The translations under genes were made by a program, and so were the position numbers. From Euryodendron excelsum (Eukaryota; Streptophyta; Magnoliopsida; Ericales; Pentaphylacaceae), in assembly GCA_033060915.1 (NCBI GenBank), contig CM065387.1, positions 31,041,501 through 31,105,500 of the forward strand: 64,000 bases of DNA, read 5' to 3'. The notes under the pieces were generated by a model. That model had not been told where the DNA came from and did no database searches. It saw nothing but the letters and a program-made list of their open reading frames with translations. How positions within the stretch are numbered: the stretch's first letter is position 1; every line of letters begins with the position of its first letter. Below are positions 36,301 to 51,300 of the stretch, piece by piece.

Positions 36301-39300
36301 CGAGTGTATCACATCTGGTTTTTGTTGTGCACTTTGTTCCGGCGCAGCGATTCCATGAGCTGCTACCTGGTGTGCATGGGTCTGCCTGAGCCTATGCTGA
36401 CATGTGCGTCATGTTTCGTCTTTTGTTAGTGTAGGCCTGGTGCTAGCCTATCCTTTTTGGGCTGTAAGTGGCAATTAGGTTAGTGTGTTTCTCTTTAAAG
36501 AGGTATGTGCCCTTGGGGATGTGTCTTGAGCTTCGTTGTAAATCTTTAAAAAAAAAATTAGTAATAGAATTCACTTTCCTACCAAAAAAAAATGAGGGAA
36601 AATAGCAGAGGACATCAATATTTTAGAATGCTATATTATCATTTCAAAGGATGTGGACAGCAGGTGAACATGAGGTGCAATGTTCATCAGAGTTAAACTG
36701 AGGCCACAGTGGAGGGGAGAGGCGGACACAGTCCTCTCCCGTGACTGATTCCAAGATGAATGGGCTGGGAGGATGCAGGCTTATTGGTCACAAGCAGCAA
36801 GGGAAAGGTGAGACTGAGAGGGCTTCTCAAGAGGTCTGGCCAAAGGGCTGAGGATCCCCAGATGAAGGTGCATTGAAGACTAAAGCAAGAATGCTGGAAA
36901 TAGTGCTGAAACCACAGTTGAGGTGGTCACTAGTTCTGCCAGGTTTACTGGGTAAAGGAGCTTGCTATCCAGGACTTATGGAGGTGTCAAGCATACAACC
37001 ATCCTCTTTGGACTAGAAACTAACTATACAGGAAGAGAGGGGTAGAGAGAGAGAGAGAGGCCCAAAAGTGGTGACTTCAATGGAGTGGAATACAACTAAC
37101 ACTGTAGTCATTTATCTTAATTTATTCCCTAACCTAAGAAGAAATAAGTCTTTTTGTGTTCCCTTTTAACACAGTTTCCTGTCCCACAGGTAGTTTCTGT
37201 TCCCTAACAATTTTTGCAAACCAAACAGAGTGTTCAAAATTTGGAAGGATTACAAAAGAAATAGTGGACATTCAATAATAAAAGTTCAGGTCTCCTCAAT
37301 ATCAGGTTTAAATAATAAAAATAAAAGAAAAAATTAAAAGAAAGCATATCTGTAACGTTATACAGCAAGACTTGTCCACCTTAAAAAGCATAAAATCAAA
37401 TTCAAAAGCCTTTACATAATATAATAATGAAAACACTTGCATGCATTGGCGGACCCACATGGGGAGCGGGCAAACTGTTGAAAAGTTTTCTTGGACCCTA
37501 TATTTTTTCGGGTATTTATAATAAAAATAGGTCAATTGGCCGCCTCAAGAAACACAAGTAATTTTACCTTTGCCCTCTCAACTACCAAGTAATTTTACAT
37601 TGCCCCTCTTTCAAATTTTCTACTAACATTTTACTCCTTTGAACATTTTTCATTTGATCATGTATGTTTTAATAATTTAAATATATCATAATCTTAAATT
37701 AATCTTTTCCTTTCCTCAACAGTCTCCACCTATTTTTATATTTTTATTAGTATTTATTTCAGCGACTACTACTATTGTTAACGAATCTGTTTTGACATTT
37801 GCTAAAGTAATGCATATAGAAGTAAAACTAAATTCAATAGTCCCTCTCTTTTTGGAAAAAGTGACTACCTTGATATATATGCATTTTATATTATAACTGT
37901 CTATTTCTATTACATATATGATTAATGTGAACTATGGTCAGCATTATATATTTTGAACATATAAAGATATTATATTATTTTGATAAGACATGATATCTAT
38001 GTAATAGGTAAGATGACTCTAGAAGATAAAATTTAGTGGGAATATAGCGCCTTTATTTTTAGGTACCACATCTGTTATACTTTTTACCTTTTTCATATTT
38101 GATGATCTCCTACGATAAAGCTCAAATACAAGTGGCAGAGGTTGGGAAGTTGGCCCCCCTTCCCGAAATTCCTGAGTCTGCCATTGCTTACATGCATACA
38201 ACAATAATACACATGAAGAATACACGTAGAGACAGAAATACCATAGACATGAAAACATGATAGCCACATGTGCAACTGCATGCTCACGCACACATAGTGA
38301 GGCTGGTGTGCGGTGTTTGGGGGGGGGGGGGGGTGGTGTTGGGAAGAAGACCAGCACATAAGAGAGAGAGAGAGAAAGAGAGAGACTTGCTTTATTAACC
38401 CATCCAAATCTTCAGTAGAAAGGGTGCATTCTCTACATAAGCCATCAGTTATTAGGTCTTCAAGAGTCTCAGTTCCCCGTACAGAAATAACAACCAATTT
38501 TAGATGATGTAGAACCGTGATAAAGTATGCAGCTTCACACTTTGCCTAAAGGGGAAGTAAAATAAAATATGACTGAGGATATAATGAAACCAAAGAACAC
38601 AAAACATAAAACAAGAGCACAAACAAGTAGAGCACATGGTAGATAGTGACTTGAGTGTTCCATAAGTTTCAACTTGGAATAGTTTACCACAATTTAGAGA
38701 CAAAGCCACAAACTCAACTCAAGAGCCACAAACTCAACTCAAGAACGATGAAAGTGTTGGGGACAGCAGAATTTCCTACAACCCAGTTATAGCGCATATG
38801 CATAATACCAAAAATTCTGATCTGATTAACAGAAACTAATCTACGTGATTTGAATCATACCTTCAAGATCTCTCTGGTTTGATCCCGAATAACAGCAAGT
38901 ATGAACTTCGAAATCCCTTTACTTTGATCTTGAACAGCAAGCAACAGCAACAAGAAAGATTCAACTACTCGAACTTAACCTTTGGACTTTTGTTGTATCT
39001 CTTGAATACGCCTTACTCCAGAGAGAGTAGGTTTACAGCTGCTAGAGTTTCTTGCTCTCACAAAAACATGTATCTCTCAATAATAAGTGTAACCCTAGTT
39101 GCTCTCAGAGTGCGTATATATAGAGGTTACAGTAGGGGGTACAGAATTAGTATGACTAAGGCTTCTTATGCAAATAAGAATTTCTCATCAAACCAGAATT
39201 AATCCTTATTTACATAAATTATAATTTATTCCACTAATGAATTATAATTGCACTCCATGTCATACTAAGAATTATATTTCGAGCTCCGTATTATTAAATA

Positions 39301-42300
39301 TTTATTTATCTCCCCATATTAGGATCACAAATACCTGTCTATTAAATTAAACTATTGACAATTAAATTTAATAGACTTATTTAATTACTTGAGACATTCC
39401 ACTTAACTTATTTGATATGTCAAATTTACAATCCATCTGTAGAGTTTGACATAATCAAAACTTATAACCTTCCTCAAGGGAGTATAGGGAGACGTGGATT
39501 CTATCAATAATTAATATTCACCATATATGTAATGTTATTGTCCAACTCACTGAGTTTATTGACTCATAAAGAATCTCACTCTTCTATAAATCAAAACAAT
39601 AAACACTACATGCACGTGTCTATTTATTATATTAGGATTAAGAGCATAAGCACTCATAATAATCATGAGATATTAATTATTTTATATAGTCAATATAAAA
39701 ACAATTACCTTAGCACGGTCCTGTTCAATACACACAAAGTGTACTAGTTCAAGGAGTTAAAACTATACCGTTCCCCATAGTCAAGACAGACCTATTAAAA
39801 CCTTGTGCTACAGTTATGATGTGTCCAGTTCCATCTAAGACTTTGACCTATAAACTTATATTCCATAAGAATCGATAATCTGATTTTCCATGTGTAAACC
39901 ATACTCTACACACCCAATCATCTATTATATAGAATAAGAGACATACATGCATAATTATTGAACAAATAACGCAATGTAAACATTGTTCACACAGATTCAT
40001 TAAAATGGAATAACTAATTTGTTAATAAATACTAAAACCATTACACAAAGCATGTCTTTAATATAAATCCCTAACAGAAAGTTCATATTGGTTAGGACTG
40101 GCTGCTTAAAACATTTTAGCCCATTGTGCTTCTGATATGCCACCATTTCATAGCTACTTGCACTCACAATCTGGCCCTCCTATTTTATCAAGCACTTTGA
40201 GATGACTTAAGTTACTTTACCACGCAATAAAGCTATAGAGGATATTAGCAACAATGCTCAATATCACAAAGAAATTCACAAACACCAATCTAAAGAAGAT
40301 CCCAAGAAGAGTGTATCTGAATCAAACATTTATCAAGGGTTGGTTGCATGTGTAGTCTTTGGTCTAGATATTTTGATCCCCACAAAGTTAAACACCCAGA
40401 CTAACTTGGAGTTATAACAAAATGTTCCACTGATGTAACCACACTCGGTTTACTACTATATGATGAAAAGAAAGAGGAGAGAGCAACTGAGCAAGAGAAT
40501 GCGAAGAAAAAAGAAGATAGGGGATCAGCATGCAACCCTTCTTCCTAGCCTCATATTCACAAGAGAAGAAGACGGACAAAAAGGAAGATATATAATGAGA
40601 CAGCAAAGTGCAAAAGCATTAGTCCATGGTTTATGAGAGAGAAATAAAGATGGAGAGAGACCAAATGATAAATAGGAGAATAGACAAGGTACAAGTGTAT
40701 GCATGTGAGAGAAGGTAAGCTCTTCCAAATATACTAGTCAAGCACTCAAACTTATTTCCTCAGACCTCAGAGGGATAATCCCCTGTTAGACCAATAAACC
40801 AATCTAGAGACTTCATAAAACCAAAAAACACGAAAGAAACCACAAACTTTCCTATGTACAATAGTAACATAAAGGACCATTGTGGGGGCTGGGTGGGTGG
40901 GTGGAGCAAAAATATGTTTAGTATATGAATTCCATTTCTTGAACATAATCAAAGACGTATGATGAGCATTTCGATGGAAATTCATGACAAAATAACCCAG
41001 TGAAAAACAGATTTGTTTCAGCTAGCAGCTTTCCAACCTACTATAGGTCTACCTAAATCCATTTTTGAAAATTTAATCTACAAAACTCTGCAAATTCAAA
41101 TAATTGAGTTTTGTCTAGCCAGCAATGCCAGTAGGTTAGTATCAGTTTATACTTAAAACCATGCTTATATGTGACCACATGCTTGTCAATAAGAGAGCAT
41201 GCACACTCTATCTATGCATGTGTAACATACGCACAGATATATATATATATACAATTATTTGTATACCACATCATACAGATTTATTGAGTTATATCATCTC
41301 GAGTTTCATCAAAATACCTAATATATAGACTGTCCTCCAATGCTTCTTGAAACACACAAGCTCTAAAAATCTTGTGGATTAGTGATTAAATTGTAAAAGT
41401 GTAATTACAAGTTCCTAATTTTGTATTTGTTAGCATTAAAATAATTATAAATATTTTTAATTAATTTACTTTTACTCCTAATAAATTCTGTTGAGCATTT
41501 TGTAGGCTTTTAGATAAAAGAGGGAGCAAACTCACATGAAAAAAAAAAGGAGTCTTCATTGATTGGAGCCCACCCACATGGGCAAATATCTATTTTCCAA
41601 CAACTCCACCAAAACAAGCAAGGCATGTTTTTACTTTTGGATAAAAGAAGGCAACTCACATAACTATTGACATAAAAAGATGGCAATTGGTATGGAAAGA
41701 AGGCAACTCATATAGAAATTCACATGGAAAGATGGCAATTGACTTGGAAAAAAGACATAAGAAAACAATTAATAATTAAAAAAATGAATAATGCATCATT
41801 GTAGGGAATGGATGGCTTCATCTTGTGAGTCTATAAATAGCAACACCAAGAGAGCTTGAGAGGGAAGGCAAGAGGGAGAGAGCTAGAGAGGAGGCGAGAG
41901 AGAGATATATGTAGGAGCTTCCAATTATTTATGAAGTTTTTTTTCAAGCCAAGTCTTTTCATTACCATGAGCAGCTAGTTTTTTTGTTCTTGGAGCTAAT
42001 TGTGAAGATCATCCGAGAATCTTGGGATATCAACGGAAGTAATTGGGTTTTCATTATTTATCTTTAAAATCTTTCAATTCTTGATAATTAAATTCTAGTT
42101 ATTTGAGAAAACTTAGATTCTTGACTAAGTTTGGCAATTTCTATGCGCAAATCTTAGTTTGGTATAGTTATTGCACAATCGATAGTATGAATCTATGGCT
42201 TTAATTTTATTATTCTAAATTTAATTATTATTGAATTTTATTTTAATCATTAAATCTTTCGAATTAAAGGCTCAAGACGAAGCTAATGATTTGAGTTACA

Positions 42301-45300
42301 AAATCTCCATTGGAATTTTGAGTGAATCGAGTGATCAGATCAATTGGATCCAATACCGTTTTATTAAGTTTAATTTAAAGTCTAGTTCAACAATCATTAA
42401 ACCTCCCAAAATAAACTATTTTATTTTGATTACTATTTTTCGCACCAACTATCTAGGTCTCATCGATATTGTTCATGGTGAAATTCAAACAGGTTGGCTT
42501 AGGTTTGCAATGCTACGGTGTTTAGCATGGCTTAGTCGATATCTAAGTTTCTACCATGGGTAAATTCTAGCGCCAACTTTGCATGTTTGGATAACCGTTC
42601 CCTGTTGTTCGACCTCGATCTTACCGGGTTATTATTGAATACTACTTCGCCACACCTGCTCTTAGGTGTATTAAGTAGATCAAGTCAATTTTTGGCGCCA
42701 TTGCCGAGGAACAACTTAATTAAAATATGTGAAAATAAAAAAATAATAATAATACCTTTGTTGTGGACTTGAGGACAATTGATTGATTCCCTACCATTAT
42801 GAAGGAATTGGACAGTGTATACCAATTGATCAGTGGTTTATGCTATTTTATTACTTTGTTCCATTGCTAACTTGTATATTTATATATATTTAATTTTTTT
42901 CTTTTATTTTTTTTATTTTCTTTGTAGTTAACCTCTTTGGTTGGTATACCCGCCTACTATTGAACGAAGTCATTCAAGTTGGTTACCATATTTTCTGTTT
43001 TTATTTTCCATCTCACTATCTAACATTTTACTTTATTTAGTGAATAGCCTACTTTGGTTACCATCCTAACATTCTACTTTCTGCATTTTACTTTCAATTT
43101 TTTTTATTTATTTCTTATGGTTTACTTCTCGAGTTGATTCACTGCCTACTTAGGTCAGTGCCCTCGACGTAGTGACCATCTAACTCTTTACTAATGTTTT
43201 ACTAACAAATTAACTTTTGCTTATTTTGTTATTTTTGTGTGCAGGTATTTTAGTATACTATTGTAGTTTTTTATTTATTTATTTTTCTTTTCTTTTATTT
43301 TCTTTTTAATATTTTGTCGTGTTGATGTTTCGAGAAGGGTTAATTTATGTCTTCATAAGGTACGTACACTTTTATGAAATACTTCATTAGGGATGTGCAT
43401 GGACGATTGGTGAGCGTTGACTCTTCTAATGATCTTTCTTCCACCTTTCATACTCTTTCCCCATGTTCTAAACAATTAGTTAGTTAACCGAGATCCTAGT
43501 TCTATCTAATGGTAGAAGAATTTGATCATCAACCACCTGTGAATTTCAACCCGCCAAATCTAAATAATGTACCTGAAGATGGGAGTGTACATGGTGATCA
43601 TCCCCATGATCTCTTAGGGATTATCTGAATCCTGCTAGGCAAGTTCCTACTTCTTACATTGTTCTTCCCGTGCAATACACAGCGATGACTTTAAAGCCGA
43701 GAAAGATCCAGCTCATAAATTCATTCCATGGTTTGGATTCTGAAAAACCATATCAATATATCAAAGATTTCAAGGATGTATGCTCTATGTTCTTCGATAA
43801 TTCTTATCCAAGGGAACTAGTACTTTTGAAACTGTTCCCGTTTTCTCTCAAAGATAAGGCCAAGACATGGTTCAATTCATTGAGGCCTAGGTCTATTTAT
43901 TCTTGGCAAGATCTTTAGATAGGACTCTTGAAAAAATTGTCCCCTGAAATAAAATTGAGGCGATTCGTCGCCAAATCTCTCAATTTGCCCCTGTGTCTAG
44001 TGAATCCTTCTTCTAATAGAGGGAGAGATTCAAAGATTTGTTGAGTGCTTGTCCACATCATGGTTTCACCAATTGGTATATCATAAATACTTTCTATTTA
44101 TCATTGACTCCACAACTGAAACAATTAGTTGAGTCTATGTGCACAAGAATTTTGCATGACAAAGACCCATCTGAAGTGTATGACTTCTTTGATTACTTAG
44201 CGAATTTGACTAGAAATTGAGCCACAACTAGGACCCAAAATCCTGAGTCTAAGCCTAGAGTAACCTTTCAGCTTAATCAAGTGGATGATCTGAATGCTAG
44301 AATAGCTACACTTACTTGAAAGTTAAAAGTCATAGAGACAAGTAAGGGCAATGTTGTGAATAGTGTGTCTCCTAGGAAAGAGAGTTGTTTAATATGTGGT
44401 ACAATAGAACATAAAACTGCTGCAAGTCCAATTATACCAGGTTTCAAGCAGGCCTTGCATAACCAAACTAATACAGTTGGCCAATATCGGGGTGCATATA
44501 GTGACTAACGAGTTGGGAGAACCCTTTCTCGAACACATATAACCCTAGATGGTGAAATCACCCAAACTTTGAGTGGAGAAACAAGGGTCCTTCGAATCCT
44601 CAAGCATTCTAAGGAGGGCCTCAAAACTCTTAAACATTTTCAATCCCAACTTGCCCAAACTCAACAATCCGTGTATTTCCAACTCCAACCTAATACATAT
44701 CAACCCCCTCATAGGAGACCTTTAGAAGATAATAATCATTAATTGGCAAATGCTGTGAGAGGAGTCAATAATAGGGTGGATAGACAAGACAAGGTGTTAA
44801 ACTAATACACTAGGATGTTAGAGGACATAGCAAAGCAAATGTCTAACTTGATACAAACTTTAATTCAACAAGTGTCGAGGAAATTTCCATCTCAACCGCA
44901 ACCAAATCTAAATCCCACAAATTAAGTAAACATGACCGAAGCGAGGACTAATCCTTAATCCAGTCTTGAATAAGTCTAATCCATCACAACCCTAAGGAGC
45001 GAAAAAATCATCGATAAAACCATTCCACCTAAAAAAGAAACTCTTAAGGTTAGTGATAAAGAGAATGGAGATGTGAGAGAACAAAAAAGAGAAAAAGATG
45101 AGAGTGAGAAAAAGAAAAAGAAAGTTGAGCGAGTCTTAGAATTAACTAAAGCATCGGAAGATGAGGATATTGATGTTCTGAAATATGCCCCGCTTTCTCA
45201 TAGATTGGCCAAACCAAAACATGAGCTTCTGAATTCTGAAATTTATAAAGTATTTAAGCAAGTCAAGGTCAACATTCTAATCTTAGATGCCATTAAGCAA

Positions 45301-48300
45301 ATTCTCTTCTATGCCAAGTTCTTGAAGGACTTGTGTACTGTAAAAAGGAGGTTGCATGTCAAAGAAACAATTTTTATGAATGAGAGCCAGAGTGCAATTT
45401 TGCAATATAAGTCCCCACCGAAGTATAAAGACCCCGGCTGTCCTACTATTTCATGTACAATAAGAGGAAACAAGATAGATCGAGTCATTCTTGATCTAGA
45501 AGCAAGTGTCAATCTACTTCATTATTCGGTTTATCAATCACTCGGATTAGGTGAGTTGCGCCTTGCACATGTTACCTTACAACTAGCTGACAAATCTGTT
45601 AAGGTTCTTGGGGATATTGTGAAGGATATTCTCATTCAAATAGGTAAGTTTTACTATCCGGTGGATTTCATTGTATTAAATGCACAACCGGTAAATGCAC
45701 AACCGGTTAAGAGCATTAGTGCTCATTTCCAAATTCCTGTTACCTAAGGACGATCATTCCTAATCACGTGTAATACCGTAATCTATTGTAGGAATGGGCT
45801 GTTAAAGTTGTCATTTGAGAATGCGACTATCAAGATGAATATCTTTTCAATTGAAAAACAACCGAAAGAGTATGAGGACATCAGAGAAGTAGACTGCATC
45901 GAGTCTATTGTGCAAGAGCACTCTGAGAGTGAATTTTTTTAGGATCCTATTAAAAAAGCTCTTGTTTTAAGCAAGCCACATGACCGATTAGATTGTGACC
46001 ATGTTAAGATAAAAAGATAACAATGTATGCAAGTGGGTCACTGGACCCCATCATTTGAGCCTCTAATTCCTAGTGTCATAAAGCATGTCCCTTCTGAACA
46101 AAAAACACTCACTTCGAAAAGAAAACATTTACCATCTACATTGAAGTGTGTATTTCTTGGTGAAGGTAAATCTTTATCCTGTTGTTATATCATCTAGCAT
46201 ATCTGAAGGCCAAGAAAAGAGCCTTGTGAAAGTGCTAAAGAATCATAGAAAAGTCTTAGGTTGGACCATTGCAGACCTTCACGGTATTAGTTCTATTGTA
46301 TGCACACATCGCATATATGTTGAGAAAAAGTCTAAACCGATGCGTCAAATACATAGGCGTTTAAATCCCAATATGAGAGAAATTATCAGAGGAGAAGTAC
46401 TAAAACTTCTCGATGCGGGTATCATATACCCCATCTCTGATTCAAAGTCAGTTAGTCCAATCCAAGTTGTTCCTAAAAAATCTAGAGTCAAAGTAATTCA
46501 AAATGAGAAAAATGAACTAGTGCCCACTATGATTCAAACTGGGTGGTGCATGTGTATTGACTACCGTCGACTAAAATTTATTACTAGAAAAGACCACTTC
46601 CCACTCCTATTCTTGGACCAAGTCTTAAAACGAGCGGCAAGATGGGCCTTTTACTATTTTCTAGACAAGTACTCTGTGTACAATCAAATTGAAATTGCCC
46701 TAAAAGATCAGGATAAAACAACTTTCACATGTCCTTTTGATAGTTATGTTTACAAAAGAATGCCCTTTGGCTTGTGCAATGCATCGACCACTTTTCAAAG
46801 GTGCATGATGAGTATCTTTAGTGATATGGTGGAGAGATTTTTGAAGGTTTTCATGGATAATTTTTCTGTGTGTGGAGATACCTACAAGAGTTGTTTGGAA
46901 CACCTTGAGAATGTGTTAGAAAGATGTGAGAAGAGTAACCTTGTCCTAAACTGAAAAAAGTGTCACTTCATGATGACACAAGGTATAGAGCTCAACCACA
47001 TTGTGTCTAGCAAGGAGATTGAAGCAGATAAAGTTAAGGTTGAACTGATTCAAAAACTACCTGCCCCTAGAACTGTGAAAGACATTTGATCTTTCTTTAG
47101 GCATGCTGGTTTCTACCGGCAATTCATAGTAGAATTTAGCGCCATCTCTCGTCCAATGGGCCATCTATTGTCAAAAGACGTTTTATTTGAATGGGCGTCT
47201 GAATGCCAAGAAGCGTTCCACAATCTTAAAGAGCTGTTGACAACTGCACCTATCATTCGATCACCCGATTGGTCATCACCTTTCGAGTTGATGTGTGATG
47301 CTAGTGATTATGCTATAGGAGCAGTTTTGGGACAAAAAGTAGACAAGAAATCCTATGTTATCTATTATGCAAGGAAAATCTTGAATGAAGCCTAATTGAA
47401 CTATACCACAACTGAAAAGGAACTCCTTGCTGTGGTTTTTGCATTAGATAAATTTTTATCGTACTTGGTGGGGTCATTAGTCATCATATATACTGACTAT
47501 TCTCCACTAAAGTACCTGTTAACCAAGCCTGACCATTTGTCACGGCTCCCTAGTGATAAGGAAGCCAAAGATACTTTCTCTATCAATGAGCATTTTTCAG
47601 ATGACCATCTTTTCCAAATCCAAGCACTTTCTCAAGCAACTGTTCCATGATTCACTAATATAGCCAACTTTTTGGCTACTGGTAAGATACCGTCATACTG
47701 GTCTTACTTAGATAAACGAAAATTCTTCATAAATGTGAGACAATTTTCTTGGGATGATCCGTACTTGTTCAAGTATTGTCCCGATCAAATAATTCATCGG
47801 TGTATCCCCAACAATGAGTTTCAATCTATCATGGAATTCTGTCACTCCTATGCTTGTGGTGGGTACTTTACTTCGAAAAAGACAGTTGCAAAAATTCTAC
47901 AATCTAGCTTATATTGGCCTACCATATTTCATATGTTCACACTTTTTGCACATTCTGTGTTAGCTGTCAATGACTAGGAAGTTTGACTATAAGGCACATG
48001 ATGCCTCTCAACCCTATTCTTATTCTTGAGATATTTGATTGTTGAGGTATTGATTTCATGGAACTGTTCCCTAGTTCGTTTAGATTTCTTTACATTCTTG
48101 TAGCGATTGACTATGTGTCTAAATGGATGGAGGTCACCGCTTCCCGTACCAATGATCACCGCTTTGTGGTTAAGATCTTAAAGGAGAATATATTTTCTCG
48201 CTTTGGTATGTCTCGTGTTGTCATTAGTGATGGTGGTACTCACTTTTGTAATAAACCCGTTCGAATGTTAATGCGAAAGTATGGAGTCATTCACAAGGTT

Positions 48301-51300
48301 AGCAAACCTTATCATCCCCAAACTAGTGATCAAGTTGAGTTAGCAAACCAGGAGATTAAACACATTCTTGAGAAAACTGTTAATACTAACTGTAAGTACT
48401 GGTCCTTAAGGTTAGTGGATACACTCTGGGCTTGTAGAACTACTTACAAAACTGTATTAGGTGTTTCTTCTTACAGGCTTGTGTATGAGAAATCATGTCA
48501 CCTTCCGATGGAAATTGAGCACAAAGCCTAATGGGCAATTCGCCAATTTAATGAGAACATAGATGCAGCTAGCCAAACTAGGAAGCTACAACTCAATGAA
48601 ATTGAGGAACTCCAAAATGATGTCTATAAGAATGTAAAGATCTCCAAAGCTAAGATGAAAACATTCCATAACCAAGACATCCTTCGCAAGTTTTTTCATG
48701 TCAATCAAGAAGTATTGACTTACAATTCTCAGTTATACTTGTTTCCGAGCAAATTGAAGAGTAAGTGGTCTGGACCTTATCTAGGAAGAGATGTGTCACC
48801 GCACGAAGCGGTAGAAATTGAGAATTCCAGCAATAGGAATGCTTTTAAAGTCAATGGGCAAAGACTGAAGCCCTACTTGGAGAACTTTGTAAGTTTAATT
48901 GAAAGTGTAGATCTTATGAATCCACCATTGCTTGAGTAAAAGCAACACCCAATTAGTTTGTACAGTTAGTTTAGTCTATTTATTTGGTTTGGTAGCTAGT
49001 TTATCTTTAGCTGGAGGGAAAGAACCTTTCTTCCCATCCATGTTTTCCTTCCATTTTCGCCTCGCAGTTATGGCTGTTATCTAGTTTGGGGGTAAGGACA
49101 AGTTCGTTTTTCTGATATTTATATTATTATTTTCTATTATTTTGTCTTTGTGACCGACAGACATTAAAGAACTAGATAGTGTCATATCTTCTCATATAGA
49201 TGGTCAAGTGCTGACATTTGCATGTTGCATCTTCCACATATTTTCATTTGTTATCAAGAGCAAGATAATTCACCGTATAAAGATGATGAGGAGAGTTGAG
49301 CTCCAAGAGGAATAACCTCAACCTCATACTGACCGCAGTACTCTGGCCTGTAAGAGAAGAGCAAAGAGACTAAATAAGTATCACCGTTATGCTAGACACA
49401 CGTGTGTGGATAAAAATTGCAAATGGAGTAACCGACTAATGTCAATGAATCAGATGGTTTATCTAGATATTATTAAAGGGCGAGTAAATGCTGTGACATT
49501 AGAATGCCTTGGAATCACCAGAACGGTAAACTATCTTGATTTTAATGTCAAAAGTATAGCTTGACTTTATAATGATTATTCTTCCTAGGATGTGTTAGGT
49601 TTGAGTGTCTTGTTTGCATGTTTATCATTATTTGTAAATATGACTAATATTTATTTTACAGATATTTTGTATTTTTTAAATAAAAAAAAAAAAAAAAACA
49701 TGCGCAAGGCCGAGGAGCGTATAATTTGAATGCTCTTGAAATCTACAAAAGAGGTTTGCGTATCTTTTATAATTTTGTACAGTTTAATGTGAAATGCAAA
49801 TGTAGATTTTGAAAATTTGTTGAAACATGTTTTCATTCAGCTTAGCATAATTTTTGTTTTATCATTTCTTTTTAATACAATTGCAAGATTTTATCTTAAC
49901 ACATAGAAAGAGGCTATTTTACATCACTTATTATCATATCATGATAAGTTTAGTATTTTTACATATTATACAGTTTCATCCTTACAAAAGTGGAGATTTT
50001 TCACCAAGTGAGCTTTAAAGTCAATCACGCCTTTCAGAGTGTTTACATTTATTCTTGATGAATTTTTTTCACATCGCTCTTTCAATAGCTCCATTATACT
50101 TGTATTTGACTCAATTGTTTGAATTGCTACAGTAATTGAATACATTGAATTCTTATAACCTTAAGCTGTTATGCACTTTCAAAAATGAATCGAGGCCATC
50201 TTTGATCTTATGAGCTACAGATTTTTTTATTGACACAATTCCTTTGGAACCATCTTTAAATCTATTTCTTTCTCTCTTGCTACATATTTTATTGCTAAAG
50301 TTTCATCCCTAAATACAAAAATGCAAGTATCTTCACTTGTGCAAGTTGAATTGAGAAAAGGGGTGATCTATTTACAATATAAAAATAAATAAATTAGCAA
50401 CGAAGGGGAAAAAATGTAAAAGAAAGAAGAAGAAGAAGAGGTTGGCTATTAAAAAAAATATCAAATCAAATCAAATGAAATTGAAAAATTAAAGGTATGT
50501 ATTCATTGATCAATTCATGTCTTGATCACACATGTTTTGAGCCTTTATTCTTTCTTTCTCCCTACCTTACACCTCATGGTCAAGTTACAACCTGAACAAA
50601 GTTCTCGAGGATTTGATGTGTATATTGCTTGTTCATTCACTTCGTAGATAATTCACTTATCACTTGCTTGGGTAATTTTAACATTGAGTATTCTTTCATG
50701 GAGCTATATCAAGTTGTCTCTCAATTTATATATTCACATCATTTCTTTATGGTTGTTTATTTTGATTTTACATTACATTTACTCTTTTGTAAGGACAACC
50801 AATGTGAGATGCCTATATTCTTTCTTTCCAAGAGCATATTTAGTGAGATTGAATCAAAACTTAAAGGATGTATCTGTGCTTTTATGTTGTAATACTTTTT
50901 TTATCATGAAATGATCATACACACACACACACACACAAAAGCCTCTCATTTATTGTTTTAAGACATTATCTTGCTTATGTATTAACTAGTACGATATACA
51001 GAATATGTTTGTATTTTGATACATGTAATATTTTTCCTCATTATCCTCACTTGCAGGACACATTTTGATATTTGTGGGTACCATCACTGGAAATCTTCAC
51101 GAAACACTACTCGTCTACTAGGAATAACCCAAGAGTTTAAAGGCTTGGCTTGATGCATATGCTAAATGCACCCGTAATCCCTATGAAAGTAGAGCATATC
51201 TTTTTAAGTGTGTTTATTTGTTTTGCTAGGGACTAGCAAAAAACAAGTTGGAGGGTGTGATTACATTGTAAAAGTGTAATACAAGTTCTTAATTTTGTAT

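Noticed and set aside
35498..36358. Open frames on both strands as a small gene
   Set aside because: They lie within the LINE-derived insertion and have no recognisable domains.
38384..38390. GT donor in CAAGTCTC for lipase exon D
   Set aside because: Using it would put exon E out of frame. The GC donor six bases earlier keeps phase and the conserved junction.
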